A stretch of DNA of 64,000 nt, taken from assembly GCF_900109115.1 (NCBI RefSeq), contig NZ_FNYV01000001.1, positions 571,003-635,002 on the forward strand. The letters are read 5' to 3'. Positions within the stretch are counted from its first letter, which is position 1; every line of letters starts with the position of its first letter. The position numbers and the translations under genes are program-made. Of this stretch, positions 43,075 through 50,978 are shown in pieces. A model generated the notes under the pieces. It saw only the letters and a program-made list of their open reading frames with translations, did no database searches and had not been told where the DNA came from. This DNA comes from Micromonospora phaseoli (GTDB taxonomy: Bacteria; Actinomycetota; Actinomycetes; Mycobacteriales; Micromonosporaceae).

Positions 43075-44430
43075 TCACCAGGCCCAGACCGTCGGTTCAG
43101 CGAACTCGTAGCTGTCGGCGGTGAGGTGCGGCGTGGCAGCGGTGAGCAACGGCTGGTCCGCACTGTCGAGGACCCGCACCCCGGCGATCGTGCGACTGTC
43201 GACCTCGAAGAACCCGATCCCGCCGGTGAGCGGTCCGTCGGTCACCGTAGACCCCCGCGCGTCGATCAGCTCGGCGCGCGTCGCCGACTCCGGCCCGGCC
43301 ACCAGCACACCGGCAGTCTGGCCCGCCAACGGCACGGCGACAAGGTCGGCGCTACCGATACCGGTGCGGTCAAAGGTCAGAACCGCTGACTCCGGTCCGG
43401 CAAGCGCGCGGGCGTCGGCCTTGAGTAGTGCGGCGCAGCCACCATCGGCCGAGCAGGACCTCACCAGGACGGCTGCCGGCGCGTCGGCAACCCTGGCGGG
43501 CAACCGACCGGTCCAGAGCACCTGGGGCGTCGAGCCGGTGAGTCCGTCGCCGTAGAGCATGTCGCGCAGTTCGCGGACGGCGGAAACGCTGAGGTCGGGC
43601 CGTGTAGCCGAGGCGATCGGCAGGTTCGTCCGTAGGGCGATCCGGGCCGGACCCGCGTACCGCACGATCCCGTCGCAGGTGAACTGCCACCGTCCGCCCG
43701 GCATACCCGCCTGCACCACGAAACCGTCGTTGGGCTCCAGCTGCCAGGATCTGACGACGGATCCGTCCGGCTGGAGCCGACCGTCGTTCGAGGTCTCCAC
43801 GCGGCAACCGGCCGGTGCCAGACCGACCGCGAGACCGTCGGGCTGGTCCCCGTCAACCCGGGAGTACCGTCCGAAAAAGAGGTACGGAGTCAACTCCTGC
43901 GGTTCGTCCGGCGTCCCGGTCTGGCCGAGCAACTCCGGCACGGAAGCACCCTCCGGGCCGGTGCTCTGGCGAATCAGTGCGTGCGAGTCGTCCAGGTAGG
44001 CCACCACCACCACGCGGGCACCTGGGGCGTCGTGGGCGAACAGTACCCGCACGTCGCCCAACGACGGATCGACAAGGAGTTCGGCGCGGGCGGCCCGGTA
44101 CTCCCGTTCGATGGTGGCGATAAGCGCCGTGTCGCCGGCCAGGTTGCCGCGGGTGGGCGAGTCGAGCAGCCGCCGCACCATCGGATCGTCGATCGGACTC
44201 GCCGGCTGGTACGCCGCCGTGGCCAGCGTGGGCTCGTCGGTCCTCAGCAGGCCCAGCACACCCACAGGCGGTATGGTCACCGCGGCCAGCACCAGGGCGG
44301 CCACACCCGTTGCCGCAGTCTGTCGCCGCCGGCGTCGCCGCACGCGACGTAGCAACCGCTGGTACGGGTCGGGTTGCGGCACCACCGGTTCGGCGAGCCG
44401 GGCCAGCGCCTGCCTGATCTCATCGGCCAT
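43075..44430 (-). CDS. Membrane-anchored extracytoplasmic protein, partner of the sigma factor
   Basis: A 451-residue protein with a ~38-residue cytoplasmic start (MADEIRQALARLAEPVVPQP then LLRRVRRRRRRQ), one membrane helix (TGVAALVLAAVTIPPVGVLG, ~40-62) and a large outside domain. Its ATG overlaps the sigma stop by 11 bases, the position usually held by an anti-sigma factor or a cognate regulator of SigE-family factors. The short basic N-terminus is less than a classic zinc-binding anti-sigma domain, so the anti-sigma role is inferred from position only. Confidence 0.68.
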   Translation of the reverse strand: MADEIRQALARLAEPVVPQPDPYQRLLRRVRRRRRRQTAATGVAALVLAAVTIPPVGVLGLLRTDEPTLATAAYQPASPIDDPMVRRLLDSPTRGNLAGDTALIATIEREYRAARAELLVDPSLGDVRVLFAHDAPGARVVVVAYLDDSHALIRQSTGPEGASVPELLGQTGTPDEPQELTPYLFFGRYSRVDGDQPDGLAVGLAPAGCRVETSNDGRLQPDGSVVRSWQLEPNDGFVVQAGMPGGRWQFTCDGIVRYAGPARIALRTNLPIASATRPDLSVSAVRELRDMLYGDGLTGSTPQVLWTGRLPARVADAPAAVLVRSCSADGGCAALLKADARALAGPESAVLTFDRTGIGSADLVAVPLAGQTAGVLVAGPESATRAELIDARGSTVTDGPLTGGIGFFEVDSRTIAGVRVLDSADQPLLTAATPHLTADSYEFAEPTVWAW

Positions 44431-45016
44431 CGCTCGGGTCTCTCCTTCTCGACGCGTCCGGCACCTCGGCCAGCGATCGTTCTCCGACGTCCCGTGACGG
44501 TGCCTGTCGTTCCGGCGTCATCGGGCGGAGCGGTGCTGCCGGCAGTGCCGCCCGTAGCCGGGCGAGTGCCCGCGAGGACTGACTCTTCACCGTGCCGACC
44601 GAGCATCCGAGTGCGTCGGCGACCTGGGCCTCGGAGAGGTCCTCCCAGTAACGCAGCACCAGTACCGCGCGCATCCGGGGCGGCAGGCGATGCAGCGCGG
44701 CGAGCACCTCGTCGCGGGCCACGACATCGTCGGCCAGGTCCCGGCCCGGCTCGGCCGGAGACCGCCAGGAACCGGTGACACCGGCGAGGAGCTCCCGGGA
44801 ACCGAACCGTCGCCACAGCCTGGTCCGCTCGTTCACCATGATCCGGCGGACGTACGCCATCGGTTCGTCCATTTGCCGCCACCGGCCCATCGCCCGCATC
44901 AGCGCGATCTGCACCAGATCCTCGGCCGCGTGCCGGGACCCGGTGAGCAGGTACGCGGTCCGGATCAGGTCCGCGTACCGGACCTCGACGAACTCGCGGA
45001 AGCCGTCATCGGTCAC
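44420..45016 (-). CDS. SigE-family ECF RNA polymerase sigma factor
   Basis: A 198-residue sigma factor typical of the actinobacterial SigE-family: FREFVEVRYADLIRTAYLLT and AAEDLVQIALMRAMGRWRQM in region 2, and HRLPPRMRAVLVLRYWEDLS plus VADALGCSVGTVKSQSSRAL in region 4. The last ~30 residues are a disordered tail. The GTG at 45016 restores the standard N-terminus (VTDDGFREFV). It is co-transcribed with the overlapping membrane-anchored partner, and an ECF-type promoter upstream suggests autoregulation. Confidence 0.88.
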   Translation of the reverse strand: MTDDGFREFVEVRYADLIRTAYLLTGSRHAAEDLVQIALMRAMGRWRQMDEPMAYVRRIMVNERTRLWRRFGSRELLAGVTGSWRSPAEPGRDLADDVVARDEVLAALHRLPPRMRAVLVLRYWEDLSEAQVADALGCSVGTVKSQSSRALARLRAALPAAPLRPMTPERQAPSRDVGERSLAEVPDASRRRDPSDGR

Positions 45017-45055
45017 CTGCGCCCTCCAGCCCCGCCTGGGCATCGTTCATGACAG

Positions 45056-45084
45056 GAAGACCCCGGACCGTCAGGAAAGGTTGT
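45056..45084 (-). promoter_or_regulatory. ECF-type promoter of the sigma operon
   Basis: On the minus strand ACAACC (45084-45079) and GTCTTC (45061-45056) are separated by 17 bases. AACC at -35 and GTC at -10 are the usual ECF/SigE-family signals, consistent with the sigma factor driving its own operon. Confidence 0.55.
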
Positions 45085-45162
45085 GCGGTGACGGCGAGGA
45101 GTGGGATTTTGCACTTGCAGTGTATCTTGTTTCGGTGCCCCGACTCCGCCTAGCGTCACAGC

Positions 45163-46230
45163 ATGCCTGCTTCCTGGAGCTTCGCCGTGGCCCGTGACGA
45201 GCTGAGCCGCACCACGCTCGTGGCGGGCGACACCCCCGAGTTGTCCGAAGGCGAGGCGCTGCTGCGGGTGGACCGCGTCGGCCTCACCGCCAACAACGTC
45301 ACCTATGCCGTCCTCGGTGAGGCGATGCGGTACTGGGAGTTCTTCCCGCCCGGCGTACGCGGGCTGGAGGCGCAGTGGGGGCTTCCGCCGCTGTGGGGCT
45401 TCGCCGAGGTCGTCGCGTCGACGGTCGCGCAGGTCGAGGCGGGGCAGCGGGTCTACGGCTACCTCCCGTCGGCGGGGCACCTGGTGGTGCGGCCGGAACG
45501 GATCGACGCCGCCGGCTTCCGGGACGCGAGCGAGCACCGGGTCGGGCTGCCCTCGCCGTACAACGTCTACCGGTCGACCACCGGCGATCCGGCGTACCGG
45601 GCCGACCAGGAGGATCTGCTGATCCTGTTCCGGCCGCTGTTCTTCACCTCGTTCATGCTGGCCGACCAGGTCGTCGACAACGACTTCCACGGCGCGGCGT
45701 CGCTGGTGTTCTCGTCGGCGTCCAGCAAGACCGCGTACGCCGCGGCGTTCGAACTGCACGGCCGGGGTCCACGCCTGGTCGGGCTCACCTCGAGCGCCAA
45801 CCTCGCGTTCACCCGCTCGCTCGGTTGCTACGACGACGTGCTGGCGTACGACGAGATCGGCGCCCTCGACCAGGTGCCGACCGCGTACCTCGACCTGTCC
45901 GGGGCCCCCGCGACCCGGGCCGCCCTGCGGCGGCACCTGGGCGACCGACTGGTACGGGACATCGCGGTCGGACTCACCAGTCAGATCCCGAACGCCGACG
46001 CCGCCGAGGAGGTGTTCTTCGCCCCGGTGCAGCTGCGAAAGCGTCGCCTGGACTGGGGTCGTGCGGGCCTCGACCAGCGGTTCGCCGACGCCTGGCGGCG
46101 GTTCGCCGAGGTGGCGGACGGTTGGCTCGACGTCCAGGTCGGTGCCGGACCGGCCGCCCTGAAACACGCCTGGCGTGAGGTCCTCGCCGGCCGTACGCCG
46201 CCCCGCCGGGGGCACGTCGTCCAGTTGTGA
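45163..46230 (+). CDS. DUF2855 family protein
   Basis: A 355-residue protein related to medium-chain dehydrogenases/quinone reductases but known only as DUF2855. It starts with an MDR-like N-domain (EGEALLRVDRVGLTANNVTY, WGFAEVVASTVAQVEAGQRV) and continues with a Rossmann-like part (SLVFSSASSKTAYAAAFELH, RLVGLTSSANLAFTRSLGCY). Residues of the catalytic zinc site are absent and the GxGxxG is replaced by SSASSKTA, so dinucleotide use is uncertain. ATG 45163 follows an AT-rich upstream stretch (45106-45130) that probably holds its promoter. Confidence 0.75.
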   Translation: MPASWSFAVARDELSRTTLVAGDTPELSEGEALLRVDRVGLTANNVTYAVLGEAMRYWEFFPPGVRGLEAQWGLPPLWGFAEVVASTVAQVEAGQRVYGYLPSAGHLVVRPERIDAAGFRDASEHRVGLPSPYNVYRSTTGDPAYRADQEDLLILFRPLFFTSFMLADQVVDNDFHGAASLVFSSASSKTAYAAAFELHGRGPRLVGLTSSANLAFTRSLGCYDDVLAYDEIGALDQVPTAYLDLSGAPATRAALRRHLGDRLVRDIAVGLTSQIPNADAAEEVFFAPVQLRKRRLDWGRAGLDQRFADAWRRFAEVADGWLDVQVGAGPAALKHAWREVLAGRTPPRRGHVVQL

Positions 46231-46263
46231 GCGCAGGATTAGCTACCCCGGCCGCATGGAGGA

Positions 46264-46291
46264 TTGTGAGTCCGTTACCGGATGGTAACGA
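46264..46291 (+). promoter_or_regulatory. Promoter with embedded operator for a leaderless BASS transcript
   Basis: TTGTGA (46264-46269), a 16-base spacer and TAACGA (46286-46291) form a promoter whose -10 ends nine bases before the ATG. CGTTACC (46273-46279) and GGTAACG (46284-46290) are perfect 7-bp arms lying across the spacer and -10. There is no ribosome-binding site, so the mRNA is probably leaderless. Confidence 0.55.
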
Positions 46292-46300
46292 TGTCGTGTC

Positions 46301-47197
46301 ATGGACTCTGCCCTGACCTTGATCGGACTGCCCATCGCCCTCGGCATCATCATGCTCGGTCTGGGTCTCGGCCTGACCGTCGACGATTTCCGCCGGGTGG
46401 CCCGACACCCGAAGGCCGCCGTCATCGCGCTGGGGTGCCAGGTGCTGCTGCTGCCGGCGCTCTGTTTCGGCCTGGTGCTCGCCTTCGACCTGCCGCCGGA
46501 GTTGGCGGTCGGGATGATGCTGCTGGCCGCGTCGCCGGGCGGCACCACGGCCAACCTCTACAGCCACCTCTTCGGCGGGCACGTGGCCCTGAACATCACC
46601 CTGACCGCCATCAACTCGGTGCTGGCCGTGTTCACCCTGCCGATCGTGGTCAACCTGGCGGCGGCGCACTTCCTGGGCGACGCGAACAGCCTCGGCCTGC
46701 AGTTCGACAAGGTGCTGCAGGTCTTCGCCATCGTGCTCATCCCGGTTGCCATCGGCATGCTGGTCCGCGCCCGGGCAGCCCACGTCGCCGAGCGCCTGAA
46801 CCGTCCGGTCCGGGTCCTCTCCGTCGTCGTGCTCATCGCGGTGATCGCCGGCGCGGTGCTCGGCGAACGCGACAACATCGCCGACTACTTCGTCTCCGTC
46901 GGCCTGGCCGTGCTGGCGTTCAACCTGCTGAGCCTCGGCATCGGGTACGGCGTGCCGCGGCTGGCCGGGGTCGAACGAAGCGCCGCGAAGGCGGCCGGGT
47001 TCGAGATCGGCATCCACAACAGCACCCTGGCGATCACGATCGCGCTCAGCCCGGCCCTGCTCAACAACGCCCAGATGGCGATCCCCGGTGCCGTCTACGG
47101 CATCGTCATGTTCTTCACCGCGGCGGCCTTCGGCTATCTGGTCAACCGGGTCGATACCCGGTCGGCGGCCGCCCGGGACGAGGCCGCCACGACGTGA
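46301..47197 (+). CDS. Bile acid:sodium symporter (BASS) family transporter
   Basis: A 298-residue membrane protein with about nine to ten helices. The family core ELAVGMMLLAASPGGTTANL and the crossover-helix counterpart GFEIGIHNSTLAITIALSP are clear, as is the first repeat GIIMLGLGLGLTVDDFRRV. BASS proteins co-transport organic anions with sodium; bacterial substrates range from bile salts to pantoate, and none can be chosen here. The ATG at 46301 has no ribosome-binding site and lies at the expected transcription start, pointing to leaderless translation under the operator described separately. Confidence 0.85.
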   Translation: MDSALTLIGLPIALGIIMLGLGLGLTVDDFRRVARHPKAAVIALGCQVLLLPALCFGLVLAFDLPPELAVGMMLLAASPGGTTANLYSHLFGGHVALNITLTAINSVLAVFTLPIVVNLAAAHFLGDANSLGLQFDKVLQVFAIVLIPVAIGMLVRARAAHVAERLNRPVRVLSVVVLIAVIAGAVLGERDNIADYFVSVGLAVLAFNLLSLGIGYGVPRLAGVERSAAKAAGFEIGIHNSTLAITIALSPALLNNAQMAIPGAVYGIVMFFTAAAFGYLVNRVDTRSAAARDEAATT

Positions 47198-47230
47198 GTC
47201 GCGGCGGGGGCCACTCGCCCCCGCCGTGAC
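47198..47230 (+). terminator. Hairpin terminator of the BASS gene
   Basis: CGGCGGGGGC (47202-47211) pairs perfectly with its complement at 47217-47226 around CACTC, and outer bases extend the stem to 47198/47230 with one G-T. It starts at the base after the stop codon. Confidence 0.65.
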
Positions 47231-47268
47231 GACCGGCCGAGCGGGCGAACTTCGTTCCCTTGCTGTGT

Positions 47269-47278
47269 AACGATCGTT
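47269..47278. promoter_or_regulatory. Palindrome upstream of the FAD oxidoreductase
   Basis: AACGATCGTT is a perfect 10-bp palindrome about 100 bases before the gene, in a locally AT-richer stretch. It is a possible operator, but short palindromes also arise by chance. Confidence 0.3.
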
Positions 47279-47375
47279 GAGCGTCATGCCGACTGCCCGG
47301 CTCCGCCTGTCCAGCTGTGCGTCGCCACGGCGGCCAGGCGGAAAGGCGCCACCCTCGTACCCTTTGGAGAGCACG

Positions 47376-48752
47376 ATGTCCCTGCATCCGGCTCGGGTCT
47401 TCGCCGCGCTGAACGCGGTGCGACCCCCCGATCAGGCTTTTCCGGTCATGGACAAGGCGGTGGTTGTCGGCGGCAGCGTCGCCGGGATGCTGGCCGCGCG
47501 GGTGTTGTCCGACCACGCGGAGAGCGTCGTGGTGATCGACCGCGACGATCTGCACGGCACCGGTGGCCGTCCCGGCGTCCCACAGGGGACTCAGCTGCAC
47601 GCGCTGCTGCCCGGCGGCTTCCTCCAGCTCGAACGCCTCTTCCCCGGGTTCCGGGAAGAGGCCCTGGCCCGGGGGGCGGTCGAGGCCCCGCCCCCCGCCC
47701 GGCGGAACTACCTCGACGGCCGGCTGAAGGTGGTCGTGCCGGGCGACGCGGACAGCCTGGCGGGCAGCCGACCCCTGCTGGAGTCACTTATCCGTCAGCA
47801 GGTGCTGCGGTTGCCCAACGTCAAGACGATCACCGCCCGGGCCACCGGGCTGGTCTTCGACGGCGCCGCCACCACCGGCGTCCGCTACGACGTCGGCGGC
47901 GCGGCCGGCGTCGAGCACGCCGACCTGGTGGTGGACGCGATGGGCCGGTCGAGCCGGCTGTCCGAGTGGCTGGAGGAGGCCGGTTGGGAACGGCCGGCCA
48001 TGCGGCGGATGACGGTGAACCTGAACTACGCGACCGCCCTGTTCCGCCGCCGCGAGGCGCACCCGGAGCACGCGGTGGTGCTGGCCCTGAACAGCCCGCG
48101 CGTGTCGTCGGACGTGGCCGGTGCCGCGTTCTTCGCCATCGAGGACGGCCGGTGGATGGCCATGATGGCCGGGTACGGGGACAACCGTCCCGGCCGCACC
48201 GCCGAGGACTTCGTCCGCCGGCTGCGGGAGCAGTTTCCCCCGGACTTCGCTGAGGTCGCCGACAGCGAGATGCTCGGTGACGTGCAGACCTACCGCCACG
48301 CCGACAGCCGGCGACGGGACTTCCAGGCGCTGACCCGGCTCCCGGCCGGTCTGGTCAGCGTCGGTGACGCGGTCGCCTCGTTCAACCCGGTGTACGGGCA
48401 GGGGATCACCGCGGCGGCGCTGCACGCGGCCTGCCTGTCGAGCTATCTTCGACCCGGCCCGGATCTGGGCATACCCGCGCGGGAGTTCTTCGCCCTGCAG
48501 AAGGTCGTGGTGGACGTCGCCTGGTCGATGTCGACCTCCGCCGACCTCGCGCTGCCGCACGTCGACGGGCCCTACCCGCGCGGCTACCGGCTCTCCAGTT
48601 GGGTCAGCCAGCAGATCGTCACGGCGACCATCACGGACGTGGCGACCGCCCGCCGGTTCAACGAGGTCGTCTCCATGCAGGAGCATCCGCGTTCGCTGGC
48701 CAGTCCGAGGGTGATCCTGGGTGCTCTGCGGGCGAACTGGCGCGCCCGCTGA
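47376..48752 (+). CDS. FAD-dependent oxidoreductase (geranylgeranyl-reductase-like)
   Basis: A 458-residue flavoprotein. After ~25 residues, KAVVVGGSVAGMLAARVLSD binds the FAD ADP moiety (GGSVAG in place of GxGxxG) and VVIDRDDL ends the second strand. HADLVVDAMGRSSRLSEWL and VSVGDAVASFNPVYGQGITA are the DG- and GD-type motifs of the PHBH/geranylgeranyl reductase superfamily. ATG 47376 follows TTGGAGAG and is better supported than the far upstream ATG at 47286. It is not Rox-like in the C-terminal half; substrate unknown, secondary metabolism possible. Confidence 0.75.
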   Translation: MSLHPARVFAALNAVRPPDQAFPVMDKAVVVGGSVAGMLAARVLSDHAESVVVIDRDDLHGTGGRPGVPQGTQLHALLPGGFLQLERLFPGFREEALARGAVEAPPPARRNYLDGRLKVVVPGDADSLAGSRPLLESLIRQQVLRLPNVKTITARATGLVFDGAATTGVRYDVGGAAGVEHADLVVDAMGRSSRLSEWLEEAGWERPAMRRMTVNLNYATALFRRREAHPEHAVVLALNSPRVSSDVAGAAFFAIEDGRWMAMMAGYGDNRPGRTAEDFVRRLREQFPPDFAEVADSEMLGDVQTYRHADSRRRDFQALTRLPAGLVSVGDAVASFNPVYGQGITAAALHAACLSSYLRPGPDLGIPAREFFALQKVVVDVAWSMSTSADLALPHVDGPYPRGYRLSSWVSQQIVTATITDVATARRFNEVVSMQEHPRSLASPRVILGALRANWRAR

Positions 48753-48793
48753 CCGGTCGCCGCACGGCGATGCGGGTACGGTCGTGGCGCCTG

Positions 48794-48836
48794 CCGGCGT
48801 GACCGAACGAGGGTTAACCGGCGTAACCGAGAGAGG
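48794..48836 (+). repeat. 24-base tandem repeat in the SMR pump leader
   Basis: CCGGCGTGACCGAACGAGG (48794-48812) is repeated as CCGGCGTAACCGAGAGAGG (48818-48836), 16 of 19 identical, at a 24-base period. The second copy supplies the GAGAGG ribosome-binding site of the pump, so the first copy could be a decoy or a duplicated regulatory element. Confidence 0.5.
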
Positions 48837-48841
48837 CTCCA

Positions 48842-49162
48842 GTGGCGTACGTCTTCCTTCTGCTTGCCATCGCGGCCGAGGTCACCGGCACCAGCCTGCT
48901 CAAGGCGACACAGGGTTTCACCCGGCTCTGGCCGACGCTCGGGCTGGTCGTGTCCTACCTGACGGCCTTCGCGCTGCTGGCCCAGGCGGTCAAGGGCATC
49001 CAGGTCGGCATCGCGTACGCCATGTGGTCCGGGCTCGGCACGGCCGCCATCGTCGCGATCGGGGCCGCCTTCCTCGGTGAGCCGCTGACCGTCACCAAGG
49101 TCCTCGGCGTCGGCATCGTCATCGCCGGCGTCGTGCTGCTCAACCTCGACAGCGCCCACTGA
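48842..49162 (+). CDS. Small multidrug resistance (SMR/EmrE-type) efflux protein
   Basis: A 106-residue protein with four membrane helices, the standard SMR size. The essential membrane glutamate is in FLLLAIAAEVTGTSLLKATQ, and IQVGIAYAMWSGLGTAAIVA and FLGEPLTVTKVLGVGIVIAG are the conserved helix 3 and 4 segments. Such proteins act as dual-topology dimers exchanging protons for cationic drugs, or guanidinium in the Gdx subgroup. Which subgroup this is cannot be settled by eye. The GTG at 48842 follows GAGAGG within a tandem repeat. Confidence 0.88.
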   Translation: MAYVFLLLAIAAEVTGTSLLKATQGFTRLWPTLGLVVSYLTAFALLAQAVKGIQVGIAYAMWSGLGTAAIVAIGAAFLGEPLTVTKVLGVGIVIAGVVLLNLDSAH

Positions 49163-49241
49163 GTCGAGACCGAGTCCGCCCCACGTCGTCGTCGGCGCTG
49201 CGTAGGTGGCCGCCGCCGATGGACCTGCTGCCGCACCTGTA

Positions 49242-49273
49242 TGATTGCACTCATTGCAATGTCAGCATATATT
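49242..49273 (+). promoter_or_regulatory. Metal-responsive-type promoter/operator of the CDF gene
   Basis: TTGCAC (49245-49250), a 17-base spacer and TATATT (49268-49273) make a near-ideal promoter. ATTGCA (49244-49249) and TGCAAT (49255-49260) are perfect arms around CTCAT, and TGA/TCA extend the symmetry with a one-base slip. AT-rich TGA...TCA palindromes over the -35 are typical ArsR/SmtB operators. Confidence 0.6.
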
Positions 49274-49305
49274 CCTCGTGGCGGTGGAACCGGGAGGGGT
49301 GCGGG

Positions 49306-50220
49306 GTGGGTGCTGGTCACGATCATGGGCAGCAGGTGATGCGCGCGGGGGAGAAGCACCGGGGACGGTTGTGGGCGGCCTTCGCCCTGCTGGCCGTCTT
49401 CATGCTGGTCGAGGCCGTCGGTGCGTGGCTGACCGGCTCTCTGGCCCTGCTCTCGGACGCCGGGCACATGTTCAGCGACGTGCTCGGCATCGGGATGGCG
49501 CTCGCCGCGATCACCGCGGCGAGCCGGGCCTCCCGGGACGGCCAACGCACCTTCGGCCTGTACCGGATGGAGGTCCTCGCGGCGCTGGCCAACGCGGTGC
49601 TGCTGTTCGGGGTGGCCCTCTACGTGCTGGTGGAGGCGGTACGCCGGCTCAACGAGCCGACCGAAGTCATGGCCGGACCGATGCTGGCGGTGGCGGTGGC
49701 CGGGCTGGTCGCGAACGTGGTGGCGTTCCTGCTGCTGCGCTCGGGCGCGCAGGAGAGCCTCAACGTGCGTGGCGCGTACCTGGAGGTCCTCGGTGACCTG
49801 CTCAGCTCGGTCGGGGTGATCATCGCGGCCGGAGTGATCGCGGTGACCGACTGGTGGTACGCCGACCCGATCATGGCGGTGGCGGTGGGCCTGTTCATCC
49901 TGCCCCGTACCTACCGGCTGGGCCGCGCCGCCGTGCGGGTCCTCGTGCAGGCCGCGCCGCCGCACGTGGACGTCGCCGCGGTCCGCGCCGGGCTGTACGC
50001 CGTCGACGGGGTGGCCGAGGTGCACGATCTGCACGTCTGGACGCTGACCTCGGGCATGGAGGTCGCCTCGGCCCACCTGGCCCTGGACGCCGGAGCGGAC
50101 CTCGCCCGGGTGCTGACCGCCGCCCGGCAGCTGCTGCACGAGCGCTTCGAGATCGAGCACGCCACACTTCAGGTGGAGCCCGAGGGCGCCGAAGGCGTGT
50201 GTCACGGTGCCCACTGGTGA
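49306..50220 (+). CDS. Cation diffusion facilitator (CzcD/ZitB-like) metal exporter
   Basis: A 304-residue proton-coupled metal exporter with six helices. A short His-containing start (VGAGHDHGQQV) precedes LTGSLALLSDAGHMFSDVLG, in which the Asp and His of the HD-x-D metal site are seen, then GAYLEVLGDLLSSVGVIIAA with the matching HxxxD-type site (here E-x3-D). The cytoplasmic domain has VAEVHDLHVWTLTSGMEVAS. Zinc, cobalt or cadmium is likely. GTG 49306 follows GGGAGGGG. A promoter with an ArsR-like operator precedes it. Confidence 0.87.
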   Translation: MGAGHDHGQQVMRAGEKHRGRLWAAFALLAVFMLVEAVGAWLTGSLALLSDAGHMFSDVLGIGMALAAITAASRASRDGQRTFGLYRMEVLAALANAVLLFGVALYVLVEAVRRLNEPTEVMAGPMLAVAVAGLVANVVAFLLLRSGAQESLNVRGAYLEVLGDLLSSVGVIIAAGVIAVTDWWYADPIMAVAVGLFILPRTYRLGRAAVRVLVQAAPPHVDVAAVRAGLYAVDGVAEVHDLHVWTLTSGMEVASAHLALDAGADLARVLTAARQLLHERFEIEHATLQVEPEGAEGVCHGAHW

Positions 50221-50315
50221 CATTCCGGTCGCACGTTTTCCTCAGCGCATTCCCAGGCACCTGACAGCCAGCCGGTACAACATTGGTCGTCCCCGCACCG
50301 GAGGTTGACACTCGC

Positions 50316-50978
50316 ATGACGAGGAACACCCGACTGACCATGGCGACGATCCTGGTGATGATCCTCGCCACGCTCGGCGTGCTGACCGTGCACCGGAACA
50401 GCGCACCGCGCGCCGTCGGTGACTCCGGCGAGGTCGTCGACCCGGCCGTGCTGGTCCGCGCCGACAGCCACCGGCTCAGCACCGCCGCCGACGGCCGGGT
50501 CACCCTGGTGGAATTTCTCGACTTCGAGTGCGAATCCTGCGCCGCCGCGTACCCGGCGGTGAAGGACATCCTCGCCACCTACCAGGACCGGATCACCTTC
50601 GTCGTGCGGTACTTTCCGATCCCTAGCCACCCCAACGCGGAGCTGGCCGCCCGCGCCGCCCAGGCCGCCGCGAACCAGGACCGGTTCGCCGAGATGTACG
50701 CCCTGCTCTTCGAGAACCAGGACACCTGGGGGCATCAGCGCACGCCGCAGACGGAGGTGTTCCTCGACTACGCCCGGACGCTCGGCCTGGACCTCGACCG
50801 GTTCCAGCGCGATCTCGACGACCCGGCCACCGCGGCCCGGGTGGCCCAGGACTCCGCCGACGGCGAGTCCGTCGGTGTGCGGGGCACCCCGACGTTCTTC
50901 CTCAACGGCCGCCAGCTGACGCAGGCGCGCAGCCAGCAGGACCTCGCCGCCGCCATCGACGCCGCCCTCGCCGGATGA
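50316..50978 (+). CDS. Membrane-anchored DsbA-like thiol-disulfide oxidoreductase
   Basis: A 220-residue exported thioredoxin-fold protein. One N-terminal helix (MATILVMILATLGVLTV) anchors it outside the membrane. The catalytic CESC (Cys72-Cys75) sits in VTLVEFLDFECESCAAAYPA, and the cis-Pro loop is VGVRGTPTFFLNGRQL. It should introduce or shuffle disulfides in secreted proteins. ATG 50316 has GGAGG 12 bases upstream. The stop overlaps the VKOR gene as ATGA, so electron flow from DsbA to VKOR is the expected partnership. Confidence 0.88.
   Translation: MTRNTRLTMATILVMILATLGVLTVHRNSAPRAVGDSGEVVDPAVLVRADSHRLSTAADGRVTLVEFLDFECESCAAAYPAVKDILATYQDRITFVVRYFPIPSHPNAELAARAAQAAANQDRFAEMYALLFENQDTWGHQRTPQTEVFLDYARTLGLDLDRFQRDLDDPATAARVAQDSADGESVGVRGTPTFFLNGRQLTQARSQQDLAAAIDAALAG

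Noticed and set aside
48794..48841. Possible guanidine (mini-ykkC type) riboswitch before the SMR pump
   Set aside because: The leader has two similar units, but they lack the required ACGR-loop hairpins in both copies; only one ACGA occurs and its flanks do not pair.
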